DNA of 60,915 nt from Leucothrix pacifica (GTDB taxonomy: Bacteria > Pseudomonadota > Gammaproteobacteria > Thiotrichales > Thiotrichaceae), in NCBI RefSeq assembly GCF_003172875.1, contig NZ_QGKM01000039.1:1-60915 (forward strand), written 5' to 3'. The notes beneath the pieces were generated by a model. It was not told the DNA's origin. It was given only the letters and a program-made list of their open reading frames with translations, and made no database searches. Positions 24,559 through 33,400 of this stretch are shown one piece after another. Position 1 is the first letter of the stretch; each line of letters opens with the position of its first letter. Made by a program: the position numbers and the translations under genes.

Positions 24559-25722
24559 ATGTCGGATGTAAATAATCAAGCAATGGCGCCGCTTTCAGGG
24601 TTGAAGGTCATTGATATGAGTCGTATCCTAGCTGGGCCGTGGGCGGGTCAGGTATTGGCTGATTTAGGCGCGGATGTGATTAAAATCGAGCGTCCAAAAG
24701 TTGGTGATGATACGCGCCATTGGGGGCCTCCGTACCTAAAAGATCGTGATGGTAATGACACGAGGGATGCGGCTTATTTCTTTAGTGCTAATCGCGGTAA
24801 ACAGTCCGTGTGCATCGATATCACTGAAGCGGAAGGACAAGCGCAGATTCGTGAGTTAATTGCCTCGGCTGATGTGTTGATTGAGAATTACAAAGTCGGT
24901 GGCTTGGCAAAATACGGGCTGGATTATGAGTCGTTAAAGGCGGTGAATCCTGCGCTGGTGTATTGCTCGATTACCGGTTTCGGACAGACTGGCCCCTATG
25001 CGCAACGTGCCGGTTATGACTTTATGATTCAGGCCATGGGTGGTTTGATGAGTATCACAGGCGAGCCGGATAGTGTAGGTGGCCAGCCGACGAAAGTGGG
25101 CGTGGCGGTGACGGACATTTTTACCGGATTGTATTCAGTGATTGGTATTCAGGCGGCGTTGCATGAGCGCCAACGCACTGGATTAGGTAAGCATGTTGAC
25201 ATGGCTTTGTTTGATTGCTCCGCCGCGATTCTGGCAAATCAGGCGAGTAATTATCTGATTGGCGGTGTAGTGCCGGGACGTATGGGGAATGCGCATCCAA
25301 ATATCGTGCCGTACCAGAATTTTGAGAGTGCTGATGGGCATTTGATTATTGCGGTGGGTAATGATGGTCAGTTTGCGAATTTGTGTGGTGTTTTGGGTAA
25401 GCCTGAATTGGCCGAGAATCCCGACTATCGAACGAATGCCTCACGAGTGAAGAATAGGGAAGTGCTTTGCCCACTACTTCAAACCGAGTTACTGAGTCGA
25501 ACTACTGCTCAGTGGCTTGAGACGTTCGAAGCGGTGAATGTGCCGTGCGGGCCAATTAATACGGTGGATCAGGTATTTAATGACCCGCAGATTTTAGCAC
25601 GGGATATGGTGCAAACAGTTGAGCATCCCGTAGGTGGTGAGATTAAGTTGGCGGCTAGTCCTATTCGCTTTGTGGGGGAAGGCAAGGCCGAGGTTGGTGC
25701 GCCGCCGGTTTTGAGGTGTTAA
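24559..25722 (+). CDS. CaiB/BaiF-type CoA-transferase, probably glutarate CoA-transferase
   Basis: 387 residues, class III CoA-transferase. LKVIDMSRILAGPWAGQVLA and DLGADVIKIERPKVGDDTR open the fold, and the active-site aspartate region is YDFMIQAMGG. NPDYRTNASRVKNRE and VNVPCGPINTVDQVFNDPQI follow, typical of the family. Adjacent to gcdH, it most likely moves CoA to glutarate (succinyl-CoA:glutarate CoA-transferase type); that substrate is inferred from context. ATG is preceded by GGAAGGTGGG. Co-directional with the DMT permease 35 bases downstream. Confidence 0.85.
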   Translation: MSDVNNQAMAPLSGLKVIDMSRILAGPWAGQVLADLGADVIKIERPKVGDDTRHWGPPYLKDRDGNDTRDAAYFFSANRGKQSVCIDITEAEGQAQIRELIASADVLIENYKVGGLAKYGLDYESLKAVNPALVYCSITGFGQTGPYAQRAGYDFMIQAMGGLMSITGEPDSVGGQPTKVGVAVTDIFTGLYSVIGIQAALHERQRTGLGKHVDMALFDCSAAILANQASNYLIGGVVPGRMGNAHPNIVPYQNFESADGHLIIAVGNDGQFANLCGVLGKPELAENPDYRTNASRVKNREVLCPLLQTELLSRTTAQWLETFEAVNVPCGPINTVDQVFNDPQILARDMVQTVEHPVGGEIKLAASPIRFVGEGKAEVGAPPVLRC

Positions 25723-25757
25723 TCTGACGACTCTAGTCATCTCAGTGGAACCACCTA

Positions 25758-26648
25758 ATGAACCTCGGTAACCCAACTAAAGCAGCCTTATGGATGCTAG
25801 GCGCAGTCGCCTCCTTTACTTCAATGGCAGTCGCCGGAAGGGAGATGGCCAGCGAGTTGGATACCTTCGAAATCATGATGTACCGCTCACTGATCGGTTT
25901 AGCCATCGTGCTAACGGTTGGTTCTGTGGCAGGTACTTTATCGCAGATAAACCGACAGCGTCTCGGTCTTCACTTCATTCGCAACGCCAGTCATTTTGTT
26001 GGCCAAAACCTATGGTTCTATGCCGTTGCCATTATTCCGTTTGCACAGTTATTTGCGTTTGAATTCAGCACGCCGTTGTGGGTTGCTCTCTTAGCGCCCT
26101 TATTTCTAGCGGAAAAGCTAACCAAAGTCAGGCTCATGGCGGCCTTGCTTGGCTTTACGGGCATTCTGATTGTCGCCCAACCCGGCACTATTACGATCGG
26201 GCCGGGTGTGATTGCTGCAGCGTTATGCGCCATCGGTTTTGCAGGTGCTTATATCACCACCAAACTATTATCCCGCACCGAAAGCATCACCAGCATTATG
26301 TTCTGGCTGACGTTGATTCAGTTGGTTTTGGGCTTCATCTGCGCAGCGTATGATGGTGATATTGCTGTTCCGAGTTTGTCGGCATTGCCATTTGTTGTGT
26401 TGGTGGGGTGTGCCGGTTTACTGGCGCATTACTGCATTACCTCTGCGCTCAAAATCGCACCTGCTGTTATCGTGTCACCGATGGATTTTCTACGCCTGCC
26501 GGTAATCGCCATGATCGGCGCTATTTTCTATGACGAGGCGATTAATATGTGGGTGATAGTCGGCGCAGTGACTGTGTTTGCCGCCAACTTCTGGAATATC
26601 TGGGAAGAAGGCAGGCAAAAAACGAAACAGGCGGACGCTACTTATTAA
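25758..26648 (+). CDS. EamA/DMT-family permease
   Basis: 296 residues with about ten transmembrane segments in two EamA halves (first half begins AALWMLGAVASFTSMAVAG; LWFYAVAIIPFAQLFAFEFS and the second-half ITSALKIAPAVIVSPMDFLR are typical). Drug/metabolite-transporter proteins of this kind export amino acids or related metabolites; the substrate cannot be read. It closely follows the CoA-transferase gene, so co-transcription with glutarate catabolism genes is possible. Confidence 0.85.
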   Translation: MNLGNPTKAALWMLGAVASFTSMAVAGREMASELDTFEIMMYRSLIGLAIVLTVGSVAGTLSQINRQRLGLHFIRNASHFVGQNLWFYAVAIIPFAQLFAFEFSTPLWVALLAPLFLAEKLTKVRLMAALLGFTGILIVAQPGTITIGPGVIAAALCAIGFAGAYITTKLLSRTESITSIMFWLTLIQLVLGFICAAYDGDIAVPSLSALPFVVLVGCAGLLAHYCITSALKIAPAVIVSPMDFLRLPVIAMIGAIFYDEAINMWVIVGAVTVFAANFWNIWEEGRQKTKQADATY

Positions 26649-26698
26649 AGGCGGGGCAAGGACGGTGATTAACGCTACTTCCGATTCTCATTGTGGTG

Positions 26699-27598
26699 TT
26701 ACTGCTTGATTCGCTCAATCAAAAAATCCACCGCCATTTTAACTTTAGGCACTGCATAGCGTTGTTTTTGGTAGATAAGAAACACCCCCAGATCCATCTG
26801 CTGCACGACATTCACAGCTTGTTTCAGTGGTATTTCAACAAGTTGCTTTGCTTCGACAGATTGCCTGACTGACCACCTTGGCAGCATCAAAATACCTTCA
26901 CCATTAATGGCCTTATTAATCAGCCATTGGCCGCTATTACTAATGACTGCGGCAGGCCCACTCACATCATGCCATTGCTTGTCATAGTAGCTCAGCCAAG
27001 GTGTCGGGCCATCCGGTGTGCGGTAATACAGGCCAGCATGTTGCTTGAGTTCACTGGCATGTATTGGTGTGCCAGCGTGCGCTAGATAACCTTCGGAGGC
27101 TACCGGATAAAAGTTATTATCCATTAACTTCACCGCAACAACCCGTTCATTCGGCGCATAGCCGCTGCGGATAGCGATATCAACATCATCGCGGTTAAAC
27201 ATCGCTAATTCATCACTCAAGCTCACATCCAGAATGACCTTGGGGTATTGCTGAGAAAATTCCTCAAGCAATGGCAGTACAACACCTTCACCAAAGCCAA
27301 CCGTGGTGCTGATGCGTAATTTCCCCACGGGTTCGCTGTGGTAAGTTTTGACTGAGCGATTGGTGGCTTCTAATTGCTCGACCAGTTGTTTGACCTGATG
27401 ATAGTAATCCCGCCCAACTTCAGTGAGCTTGACCACTCGGGTAGTGCGAAGCAGTAAGGTCGCTTCCAGACTCTTTTCAAGGTCTACAATGCGTCTTGAT
27501 AATGAGGAGGCTGGCACGCCAAATTGTTTAGCAGCCTCGGTAAAGCTGCTGATTTCAGCGACTGCAATGAAGTAATTAATCGCTCTAAGTTGATCCAT
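26699..27598 (-). CDS. LysR-family regulator
   Basis: 299 residues. HTH at the N-terminus (AINYFIAVAEISSFTEAAKQ, then FGVPASSLSRRIVDLEKSLE) and a substrate-binding domain (GKLRISTTVGFGEGVVLPLL). It is divergent from the CurA-like oxidoreductase gene with 146 bases between, so that gene is its likely target. The regulator resembles the PA0477/CrgA-like LysR subgroup that governs quinone or aldehyde reductases. No ligand can be inferred. Confidence 0.85.
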   Translation of the reverse strand: MDQLRAINYFIAVAEISSFTEAAKQFGVPASSLSRRIVDLEKSLEATLLLRTTRVVKLTEVGRDYYHQVKQLVEQLEATNRSVKTYHSEPVGKLRISTTVGFGEGVVLPLLEEFSQQYPKVILDVSLSDELAMFNRDDVDIAIRSGYAPNERVVAVKLMDNNFYPVASEGYLAHAGTPIHASELKQHAGLYYRTPDGPTPWLSYYDKQWHDVSGPAAVISNSGQWLINKAINGEGILMLPRWSVRQSVEAKQLVEIPLKQAVNVVQQMDLGVFLIYQKQRYAVPKVKMAVDFLIERIKQ

Positions 27599-27744
27599 GT
27601 GTGTGTTCTTATTATTGCCATTAAGACAATAAAGTTTAACAGTTCCAAGTGTTTTTCATAACGATTACTTAGCTAAAAATACTCCCATACCGCGTTTTGA
27701 AGGTAAAAACGCAATTTGAACAAACAAGAACAAAGGAATGAGCA

Positions 27745-28743
27745 ATGAGTACATACACAGCAATTACACTGGCTGACCGTCCTTCAGCAGAAGGTATCGG
27801 CCCGAATTTGTTTAATGTGGAGCAGCGCGAGTTGCCGACACCAGCTGCCGGAGAGTTTTTGGTTAAGCAAACTCATATGTCACTAGACCCTGCAATGCTG
27901 GGCTGGATGAGTCCGGACACGGATAGCTATATCCCACGTGTCGAGCTGGGCGAGGTGATGCGTTCATTCGGTTATGGCGAAGTAATGGAATCACAGCATC
28001 CTGACTTTAAGGTTGGCGACCGCGTCACGGGTATGTTTGGTTGGACGGAATATGCTATTAGCAACGGGCAAGGCGTCAGCACTGTCGATGCCAGCCTGCC
28101 AGCGGAAATGGTGCTATCTATTTTTGCACTGCCGGGACTGACTGCAACTCAAGGTTTATACCGTATCGGTAAGCCAAAGGCCGGTGAAACGTTGGTCGTT
28201 ACCGGCGCAGCAGGTTCTGTTGGCTCGATGGTGGGGCAGCTGGCAAAAGCGGAAGGTTTACGCGTGATCGGTGTAGCCGGTGGACAAGAAAAGTGTGATT
28301 GGATTGTCAATGAGCTAGGTTTTGACGGTGCGATTGATTACAAAGCTGACGGTATGAAAGAGAAGCTGGCTGAGCTGACGCCTGATGGTATTGATGTGTA
28401 TTTTGAAAACACCGGCGGCCCGATTCAGCACCTGGTGTTTGAACGCATGAACGCACATGGTCGTGTTGCCGTTTGTGGAATGATTGCGGATTATTTGGCA
28501 GAAACGCCAGCTCCGGGGCCAAGCTGGATCAACTTATTGGTGAAGCGCATCACGATTCAGGGCTTTACTATGCCGGATCATTTGCACGAAGCGCCGCAGC
28601 TACTAGAAATTCTAACGCCACATGTGCAGGCTGGAAAAATTAAGTACCGTGCACACGTACTGGAGGGATTAGAAAGCGCTATGACAGGTTTGAACTTGTT
28701 CTTCACCGGGGAAAACAAGGGTAAGTTGCTCGTAAAGCTATAA
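27745..28743 (+). CDS. CurA-like NADPH-dependent medium-chain reductase
   Basis: 332 residues of the zinc-free MDR (leukotriene B4 dehydrogenase/CurA) family. The N-terminal domain has QTHMSLDPAMLGWMS. The nucleotide-binding motif is TLVVTGAAGSVGSMVGQLAK (about residues 147-166), and DVYFENTGG and GRVAVCGMIADY follow. Such enzymes reduce alpha,beta-unsaturated ketones and aldehydes with NADPH. CAAAGGAATGAGCA provides a ribosome-binding site. The divergent LysR probably controls it. Confidence 0.88.
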   Translation: MSTYTAITLADRPSAEGIGPNLFNVEQRELPTPAAGEFLVKQTHMSLDPAMLGWMSPDTDSYIPRVELGEVMRSFGYGEVMESQHPDFKVGDRVTGMFGWTEYAISNGQGVSTVDASLPAEMVLSIFALPGLTATQGLYRIGKPKAGETLVVTGAAGSVGSMVGQLAKAEGLRVIGVAGGQEKCDWIVNELGFDGAIDYKADGMKEKLAELTPDGIDVYFENTGGPIQHLVFERMNAHGRVAVCGMIADYLAETPAPGPSWINLLVKRITIQGFTMPDHLHEAPQLLEILTPHVQAGKIKYRAHVLEGLESAMTGLNLFFTGENKGKLLVKL

Positions 28744-28827
28744 GCACTGACTCCGCGTGTGGGGATGGATGCCAATGAGCGATTTACGCTATGCTTGAGG
28801 CGTCTTCTCCAATAAGCAGAGTCAACA

Positions 28828-29257
28828 ATGCAACAACAGAGTAAGCTCAATATCAAAGCCTTAAACGTCGTGATTATATTAATGGCGATTATCTTAGTAG
28901 GTTGGCTATTTTCTGTTGAATTATATTCCCACCATCGGTTCACTGCTGGGTGTTATTTTCCCTGCCGTTCTATCCTTAGTACAGTTCGATAGCTCATGGC
29001 AGTTTTTTGTTGTGGTGTTAGTGTTGGGTAGTGCTCAGTTTTCAATCGGCAATATTCTGGAGCCACGATTAATGGGTTCTAGCCTAAATTTGAGTGGATT
29101 AACGATCATGTTAGCGTTGGCGATTTGGGGCGGTATCTGGGGAATTACCGGAATGATCCTGTCCGTACCTATCACGGTGGTTATCATGATTATCTGCGCA
29201 CAATTTCCGGGGAGTCGTCCGATTGCGGTGTTACTCTCAGGCAAGGGCGCGGTGTAA
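28828..29257 (+). pseudogene. AI-2E-family permease with internal deletion
   Basis: The ATG at 28828 starts a frame reading MQQQSKLNIKALNVVIILMA and IILVGWLFSVEL, an N-terminal membrane segment of AI-2E/PerM-type permeases. It then runs out of frame. From about 28916 another frame gives NYIPTIGSLLGVIFPAVLSL, EPRLMGSSLNLSGL and WGGIWGITGMILSVPI, the C-terminal third of the same family. About 200 central residues are missing and the ends are joined out of frame, so this is a deletion remnant. An intact family member lies at 49533-50591. Confidence 0.75.
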
Positions 29258-29302
29258 GACATATTCGTATTCAATCAGCATAAATAGACTTTAGGATTTC
29301 TC

Positions 29303-30178
29303 ATGCCTTTTCATGGAGTCAGAGCAGAACGGCGGTACTTATTTAAACCATCACCCGTGGCGGATGTCGGCGTGAATGACGTGCATGCCTGGCGGCTAAA
29401 CCAGAATCATCGCCACATTTATAACAAGCTTCATGTCGCTTTATCGCAGGGTTTGAGTGCAGCACCGAGTGGTGTCAGTCCGGTTCTTATGGGCTTACTG
29501 CCTGAGCAGCAGTGCTTTGTGAAACCGATCACCAATCTCGGCGGTATGTCATTAAATAGCGTTGCGACCACTGCTGAGAAAATCTCTGAAGCCTGTATCA
29601 ATCAATTGCAAAATAGCCAAGACAACTGTGCAGCCGGTAGCTTTTGGTGTGAGTTTTTAAGCGGGCAGCAAACCAGCACGGATGTATTGATTCTGGATGG
29701 CGAGCCGATGTGGTACGGCCACACCAAAGCAGCAGATCAGAAAGATAATAACCGTCCAATCTATTGGCTGATTGGCGCGGATTGTAGCGAGTCGGAACCG
29801 GCTATTGCACGGTTTATTCGGCGTGAATTAGCTGGCTACACAGGACTTTGCAATGTCGAAATGATCGGGGAGTATCTTATCGAAGTGCATCTTCGCGGCT
29901 CGAATGCTTTCTTTGATTATTACCCCGATGGCTTTATGCAAGCTTGGTGCGACTTAGTGGATCATCAAAAGTGGACCGGTTTGGCGGCAATAGAGCAGGG
30001 TTGTTTATATTCGATGTTTGGTGATTGGTCTTTGCCTGAAAATGCTGAGGAGATAGTCGAGACAGCAGGGGCGCGTTTGTATCGCGACGGAATGATGGCG
30101 GATCGCGTGGGAATAATTTTTGCAGATTCTCCGGCGACTGCACAGAGTATTGAGACGCAGTTAAAGCCAATTATTTAG
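29303..30178 (+). CDS. unknown cytoplasmic protein, possibly ATP-grasp-like
   Basis: 291 residues, no signal peptide or membrane segment. ATG preceded by AGGATTT. VSPVLMGLLPEQQCFVKPIT and FWCEFLSGQQTSTDVLILDG, followed by EMIGEYLIEVHLRGSNAFFD and PDGFMQAW, recall the lysine/acidic residue pattern of ATP-grasp ligases. The glycine loop is not clear, so this is only a suggestion. Stand-alone between a pseudogene and a lipoprotein gene. I do not recognise a named family. Confidence 0.6.
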   Translation: MPFHGVRAERRYLFKPSPVADVGVNDVHAWRLNQNHRHIYNKLHVALSQGLSAAPSGVSPVLMGLLPEQQCFVKPITNLGGMSLNSVATTAEKISEACINQLQNSQDNCAAGSFWCEFLSGQQTSTDVLILDGEPMWYGHTKAADQKDNNRPIYWLIGADCSESEPAIARFIRRELAGYTGLCNVEMIGEYLIEVHLRGSNAFFDYYPDGFMQAWCDLVDHQKWTGLAAIEQGCLYSMFGDWSLPENAEEIVETAGARLYRDGMMADRVGIIFADSPATAQSIETQLKPII

Positions 30179-30334
30179 CACCTGATCAGCGCAAAATCCG
30201 CACTTAATTTGCTCCTAAATTTCAGCAATAGATTGAGAATCAATTGACTATCATCATGTACTGACTGGCAGATTTACAGCATGATAATCAGGTGAGCTTG
30301 CGAGATGCCAGTGTCTGAATTTAAGGAGATCAGA

Positions 30335-30745
30335 ATGCTAAAGATATTATCGAAAAGTGTGCTGCTACTGAGTGCCGTTGTGTTGCTATCAGCCTGTGGT
30401 GGGTCTTCCACGACAAAGATGGATAAGCCGAAAGAGCCTGTTAAGCCCGCTGTTTCATTAGGTGAGTTGGCGAGATCCTTAAAAACAGAGCCTGCTTGTA
30501 TCGCTAAAGGTGGTGAGTGGCGACGCATGGGGAGGATTCAGCAACTTTCTTGTGTGTTACCAACGAGTGATGCCGGAAAAGCATGTACCGACTCAAGTCA
30601 ATGTGAGGTGTCCTGTTTGGTCAGTAAGCCGGGCGTTGAGGCAGGGACTGCGACAGTTGGTCAGTGCAATAGTTCGACCGATATCTTCGGTTGTAATATG
30701 CGCGTTATCGATGGCAAGGCTGATGGCATGTTGTGTATTGATTAG
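30335..30745 (+). CDS. small cysteine-rich lipoprotein
   Basis: About 136 residues from the ATG at 30335, which has a good AAGGAG upstream. The signal peptide ends in LLSACG, a clear lipobox, so the mature protein should be lipid-anchored. The mature part has eight further cysteines (for example PACIAKGGEWRR, LSCVLPTSDAGKACTDSSQC and VGQCNSSTDIFGCNMR), suggesting a disulfide-rich fold. No named family recognised. Its stop overlaps the convergent TRIC gene by 4 bases. Confidence 0.75.
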   Translation: MLKILSKSVLLLSAVVLLSACGGSSTTKMDKPKEPVKPAVSLGELARSLKTEPACIAKGGEWRRMGRIQQLSCVLPTSDAGKACTDSSQCEVSCLVSKPGVEAGTATVGQCNSSTDIFGCNMRVIDGKADGMLCID

Positions 30746-31380
30746 TACTTGTCAGAGGGTGGCTTAAGTTTGGGGAGGTTTAATCCCCATTCTAATGCGA
30801 CCAGACGAATCACTATGATGATGGCCATGCCAATCAGGATTGCCACTGTTTCTGTTGTGACCATGCGAATCAATGTATAGCTAATAATGCCAATGATCGC
30901 AGCACTGGCATACACTTCTCCACGCATCACAATGGGCACCGTTTGGCTGAGAATATCGCGAATCATGCCGCCCGCAATGCCTGTGATTGCACCCATAACC
31001 ACGGCAACAGGTTCATCAAATCCCAGTTGGAGCGTCTTTGCTGCTCCCAGAATGGCAAACAAAGCCAGACCAATGGCATCGGCGATATCGAGTATTTTCA
31101 AGCGAATTCCTTTACCTGGTGGGATGTAATGAACGGCTATTATCATTATCAATGTCGTTGGTAGGATTGCCGCGAGGTAGCTTAGATCTTTGGTCCAGAA
31201 TACCGGGGTTGCGCCAATTAACAAGTCGCGCAAACTCCCGCCGCCCAAGGCACAGACGCAGGCAAGTACCAGCGCACCAAAGAAATCCATTTCACTACGC
31301 GCAGCCTGTAGCACGCCACTGATGGCTAGGGTGATGGTGGCAAATATCGTCAGGCTTTGGAATAACAGTTCGAATGACAT
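30742..31380 (-). CDS. TRIC-type channel / UPF0126 membrane protein
   Basis: 212 residues with about seven transmembrane segments. The repeated glycine-rich motifs ACVCALGGGSLRDLLIGATP and AITGIAGGMIRDILSQTVPI are diagnostic of UPF0126 (YicG-like), the bacterial relatives of trimeric intracellular cation channels. Probably a monovalent-cation channel of the inner membrane; physiological role unclear. Confidence 0.88.
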   Translation of the reverse strand: MSFELLFQSLTIFATITLAISGVLQAARSEMDFFGALVLACVCALGGGSLRDLLIGATPVFWTKDLSYLAAILPTTLIMIIAVHYIPPGKGIRLKILDIADAIGLALFAILGAAKTLQLGFDEPVAVVMGAITGIAGGMIRDILSQTVPIVMRGEVYASAAIIGIISYTLIRMVTTETVAILIGMAIIIVIRLVALEWGLNLPKLKPPSDKY

Positions 31381-31455
31381 GGAGGCTTACTCCACGACAA
31401 CAGTAATATTGCCCAAGCTGTCGAGCCTGAGCAATTTTATGGGACTTAACAAGCG

Positions 31456-31770
31456 TTAGTGACCGCTGATTTTTGCGTGAAGTGGCTTAGTCTCTTCAAA
31501 GGTTTTGATCTGCTCTTCAGTGGCTTTGCCTTGGTGGTTATCTTTCCACTCGGAGTAAGGCATACCATAGATTGCTTCGCGTGCAGCATCATAATCCATT
31601 TCTTCGCCTAGTTCATTGGCCGCAGCCATGTACCACTTGGCCATGCAGTTGCGACAAAAGCCAGATAGATTCATCAGGTCAATATTTTGTACGTCTTTAC
31701 GTTCCTGCAGGTGAGCGACTAGTCCACGAAAGGCCGCGGCTTCTGCTTTAATTTTAGTATCGTTATCCAT
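31456..31770 (-). CDS. DUF1244 protein
   Basis: 104 residues. QNIDLMNLSGFCRNCMAKWY and YGMPYSEWKDNHQGKATEEQ are hallmark DUF1244 motifs, with a CRNC pair that could bind metal. A small cytoplasmic helical protein of unknown role, usually a single gene. ATG preceded by GAGGGAATAATC. Confidence 0.85.
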   Translation of the reverse strand: MDNDTKIKAEAAAFRGLVAHLQERKDVQNIDLMNLSGFCRNCMAKWYMAAANELGEEMDYDAAREAIYGMPYSEWKDNHQGKATEEQIKTFEETKPLHAKISGH

Positions 31771-31902
31771 GATTATTCCCTCAGAGTTTACATGCTGGAG
31801 TAAGCGCTATCGCCTGTTGATCACAACTTGATAAAAAGCAGCAAACAAGGGTAGCTGATAGGTCGCTTGGTAAGTCGGTGCAGTATGCCATATTGCAGGG
31901 AT

Positions 31903-31929
31903 AAAAAAAGAGAGCTTTAGAAAGCTCTC
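31903..31929 (-). terminator. rho-independent terminator for the DsrC-family gene
   Basis: On the - strand a perfect 9-bp stem (31910-31918 with 31921-31929) with a 2-base loop runs into seven T's. It lies about 93 bases after the DsrC-family stop. Confidence 0.8.
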
Positions 31930-31936
31930 AGAAGAA

Positions 31937-32001
31937 GATTGTCATACGTGTTCTTTTTGCATAGGAGCATCCGGAACAATTTCTGGAGGGCTATGACAAT
32001 C
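31937..32001 (-). ncRNA. structured 3' segment of the DsrC-family transcript
   Basis: A perfect 10-bp inverted repeat (31937-31946 with 31992-32001) encloses 45 bases that contain a second, weaker dyad. It lies between the gene's stop and the terminator, so the mRNA ends in a long folded tail. Could be a 3'-UTR-derived small RNA or a stability element. Confidence 0.4.
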
Positions 32002-32021
32002 GACTGTAAAACGGGGGTAGA

Positions 32022-32366
32022 TTAATCCATATAGGCTTTAGCTTCCTCGCCTGGGTTAGGTAAACCAGCGACCTTCCATAGTTGTTTACAGCCACCGAAT
32101 AAACCTTTCACCGCGTCACGCTCGTAGCCAAATTCACGACAGATACGACGCATCGGAGGAATCGCGCCTAGACCGAGATACTTATCACGGACAAAGCGAA
32201 TAATATTCCAGTGTGCCTGACTGAGTGATCCCAGCTCAGCCTGCTCAGCAACTTGGGTTGCCATCTCACGAGTCCACAGGTCAGGGTTCATTAAAAAGCC
32301 GTCCTCATCAAAATGTGCGAAAGGAGCGTTTGCAACGGCGTTAGTGTATGAATGATTGACGTACAT
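32022..32366 (-). CDS. DsrC/TusE-family protein lacking the C-terminal cysteines (RspA-like)
   Basis: 114 residues of the DsrC fold: FDEDGFLMNPDLWTREMATQ, LSQAHWNIIRFVRDKYLG and PPMRRICREFGYER. DsrC proteins carry two redox cysteines in the C-terminal arm (…GAC…LPKPTGC) and TusE keeps the last one. Here the arm reads CKQLWKVAGLPNPGEEAKAY: the inner cysteine position is tryptophan and there is no terminal cysteine. It should not carry a persulfide as TusE/DsrC does, and fits the cysteine-free branch called RspA, thought regulatory. Divergent from a cysB-like gene. Confidence 0.8.
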   Translation of the reverse strand: MYVNHSYTNAVANAPFAHFDEDGFLMNPDLWTREMATQVAEQAELGSLSQAHWNIIRFVRDKYLGLGAIPPMRRICREFGYERDAVKGLFGGCKQLWKVAGLPNPGEEAKAYMD

Positions 32367-32467
32367 GGTGTGTTCCTTGAGTCGGTTTCTATCTGTTAGT
32401 GGATATACTAACGATTCTATTCATCAAGTAAAATGATAGAAATTGAATAGGTATTACTGAAAATGAT

Positions 32468-33400
32468 ATGGAGCTGAGGCAATTAAAATCGCTTATCGCG
32501 TTAGTTGAAAATGGCTATAACGTGAGTCAGGCGGCTAACCGTATGAATCTGGTGCAGTCGGCGGTCTCGCAGCAGATTAGTAAACTGGAGTCTGAGTTAA
32601 ATACGCAGATATTTGTACGTCATGGAAAACGCCTGATTGGTCTGACAGATATTGGTCAGGAAATCTTAGACTATGCTTATCGCACCTTAGCCAATGTTGA
32701 GAATATCCGTGAAATTAGCCGCGAACAGTTAAAGCAGGGCGAAGGCATGTTGCGGATTGGTGCGACGCACACCCAGGCCCGTTATATCTTGCCGTCAGTA
32801 ATCAAACAGTTTCGCGCGCACTATCCGGATATCGAATTACAGGTTCATCAGGGCACACCGGAGCAATTGGTGGAAAAAGCCATTCATGATGATGTGGATT
32901 TCTCAATTTGTACCGAGGCCTTAGCGACTCATGCAGACCTGCTGACCATTCCTTGTTATCGCTGGAACCGGGGTTTGATTGCACTGGCAGATAATCCGAT
33001 TCTGCAGCATGATGAGATTGATTTGGAATTATTAACCCATTACCCAATCGTCACTTACGTATACGGGTTTACAGGGCGTAGTGTATTCACCGAGACGTTT
33101 ACTAAGGAAGGACTAAAGCCAAAAGTGGTGCTTAGTGCAGCGGATACCGACATCATCAAAACGTATGTGCGTGAAGGGCTGGGCGTGGGCATTATCGCCA
33201 GCTTAGCGTATGTGAATGAACAGGATGAAGATTTGGTGGAGCGTGATTTAAGTGCCTTGTTTCCTTGGGAAACCACGCGAATCGCTTATCAAAAAGATAA
33301 ATATATCCGACGTCATCAGCAATATTTTATCGACCTGTTTCAACAGACCGTGCGACAGCAAGGACGCTGGCACGGTCTGGAAGCGGTTGAGTCACACTAA
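32468..33400 (+). CDS. cysB: CysB-type LysR regulator
   Basis: 310 residues. The HTH (ELRQLKSLIALVENGYNVSQ, then MNLVQSAVSQQISKLESELN) and the effector domain motifs GATHTQARYILPSVIKQF and DTDIIKTYVREGLGVGIIAS match CysB/Cbl. These respond to O-acetylserine/N-acetylserine or sulfate status and activate sulfur assimilation. It faces the DsrC-family gene across 101 bases, so a regulatory link is likely. It could be Cbl rather than CysB. Stop overlaps the convergent ppc by 4 bases. Confidence 0.85.
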   Translation: MELRQLKSLIALVENGYNVSQAANRMNLVQSAVSQQISKLESELNTQIFVRHGKRLIGLTDIGQEILDYAYRTLANVENIREISREQLKQGEGMLRIGATHTQARYILPSVIKQFRAHYPDIELQVHQGTPEQLVEKAIHDDVDFSICTEALATHADLLTIPCYRWNRGLIALADNPILQHDEIDLELLTHYPIVTYVYGFTGRSVFTETFTKEGLKPKVVLSAADTDIIKTYVREGLGVGIIASLAYVNEQDEDLVERDLSALFPWETTRIAYQKDKYIRRHQQYFIDLFQQTVRQQGRWHGLEAVESH

